DNA of 5,921 bases, taken from contig JAFZDV010000258.1 of NCBI GenBank assembly GCA_017560955.1, forward strand, positions 1 to 5,921, given 5' to 3'. Shown piece after piece: positions 5,338-5,921 of the stretch; position 1 is the first letter of the stretch, and each line of letters opens with the position of its first letter. The notes under the pieces were generated by a model. It was not told the origin of the DNA. It did no database searches and was given only the letters and a program-made list of their open reading frames with translations. A program made the translations under genes and the position numbers. The DNA comes from Anaerotignum sp. (GTDB lineage Bacteria; Bacillota; Clostridia; Lachnospirales; Anaerotignaceae).

Positions 5338-5921
5338 ATGAGTGATGAAAGATTTGAAGGCACAAATGCTTCCAGAGGTATGAATGAAACAGACAAAGGT
5401 TATTACGAAGACCTGTACACAGATCTGCCTAAGGAAGTAGTAGATATTCTGATGCAGACACATCCCCTGATGGGCAAAAACGAAGGGGATGCAGAAGCAG
5501 GTGCTTACCGCACACGCCGTCCTCAGAGAAGAGAAGATGTGGAAGAAGTAAGAGAAGCAAGAATGCAGCAGGTGGGCTATGAAATCAATGAAGTTTCCAG
5601 AGCGCCCCAGCAGGAAGGTGACCCTACTCGCTATGTTTCCCGCCGTGCAAGACACACAGGTATCGTTTCTGAAGAACTGCCTGAATCTGCACCCAGAGCA
5701 ATGAACGATGAAGATTATGATGATGGCATTCAGTATGTAAGCATGATGCCTCCTAAGAGAAAATCCAGAATCGTGGAAGAAGTGACTCTGCAGACATCCG
5801 CACCTGCAAAACGCGGCAGAAAAGCGAAAAAAGAAAGAGAAGAAGTTCCTTTCCAGGATATGGGCAGAGACCCCAGAGATAACCGTCCTCGTTACGAAGA
5901 TGTAGACTTCGAAGAAAGAGC
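5338..5921 (+). CDS. Charged, probably disordered protein of unknown function (3' end beyond window)
   Basis: An open frame of 194 codons with no stop before the window edge, so the gene is partial. ATG 5338 is preceded at seven bases by CGGAGGT, an excellent ribosome binding site, and by a consensus promoter. The N-terminus (MSDERFEGTNASRGMNETDK) lacks a signal peptide or helix. Residues about 24-46 (EDLYTDLPKEVVDILM, then QTHPLMG) form the only segment with hydrophobic character and may be a short helix or docking motif. Beyond residue 48 the sequence is rich in Glu, Arg, Asp, Lys, Gln and Pro, with no Cys or Trp, and has a basic patch near 158-166 (KRGRKAKKER). Such a tail could bind nucleic acid or precede a membrane or folded domain encoded past the edge. 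I do not recognise the family. The codon pattern matches the neighbouring genes, which supports real coding. Confidence 0.8.
   Translation, partial: MSDERFEGTNASRGMNETDKGYYEDLYTDLPKEVVDILMQTHPLMGKNEGDAEAGAYRTRRPQRREDVEEVREARMQQVGYEINEVSRAPQQEGDPTRYVSRRARHTGIVSEELPESAPRAMNDEDYDDGIQYVSMMPPKRKSRIVEEVTLQTSAPAKRGRKAKKEREEVPFQDMGRDPRDNRPRYEDVDFEER

Noticed and set aside
3529..5655. 708-codon open frame on the minus strand
   Set aside because: It is codon-aligned with the sense gene, rich in Cys, His and Phe, and runs through a terminator, a promoter and the next gene's start. It is a by-product of codon bias.

Overview
The window looks like chromosomal DNA of an anaerobic, low-to-mid-GC Gram-positive bacterium of the class Clostridia, possibly near Lachnospiraceae or Anaerotignum. 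That placement is an inference from four things: an Mfd tail followed by a PrsA/SurA-like lipoprotein, a MecA-type ClpC adaptor, a flavodoxin joined to a two-cluster ferredoxin domain, and strong Shine-Dalgarno sites with sigma-A-type promoters. There are no tRNA or rRNA genes, CRISPR arrays, insertion sequences or phage genes.

Layout. (1) 2-694 is the 3' end of mfd, the transcription-repair coupling factor. Its frame is broken by a single in-frame TAA at 254-256, between the RecG-like translocation motif and the C-terminal autoinhibitory domain. (2) 751-1710 encodes a lipoprotein of the parvulin foldase type. It is driven by a near-perfect promoter lying in the mfd tail and ends in a hairpin terminator. 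(3) 1821-2642 encodes a flavodoxin/2x[4Fe-4S] protein with its own promoter. (4) 2689-3342, on the minus strand, is mecA. It converges on gene 3 and shares a bidirectional terminator with it. (5) 3508-5124 encodes a large three-helix membrane protein of unknown function. It starts at TTG, is divergent from mecA, and follows an intergenic region rich in inverted repeats. It ends in a long terminator hairpin. (6) 5338 to the window edge is the start of a highly charged, probably disordered protein behind a consensus promoter.

The genes read mostly as single-gene transcription units, each with its own promoter and/or terminator, rather than as one operon. Loose themes are protein quality control (the foldase lipoprotein and MecA) and the cell envelope (the lipoprotein and the membrane protein), but nothing in the sequence ties them into one pathway. 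I see no convincing new multi-gene system. The points most worth checking are the mfd nonsense codon, the uncharacterised membrane protein with its symmetric upstream region, the parvulin domain lacking its usual histidines, and the unrecognised charged protein at the right edge.
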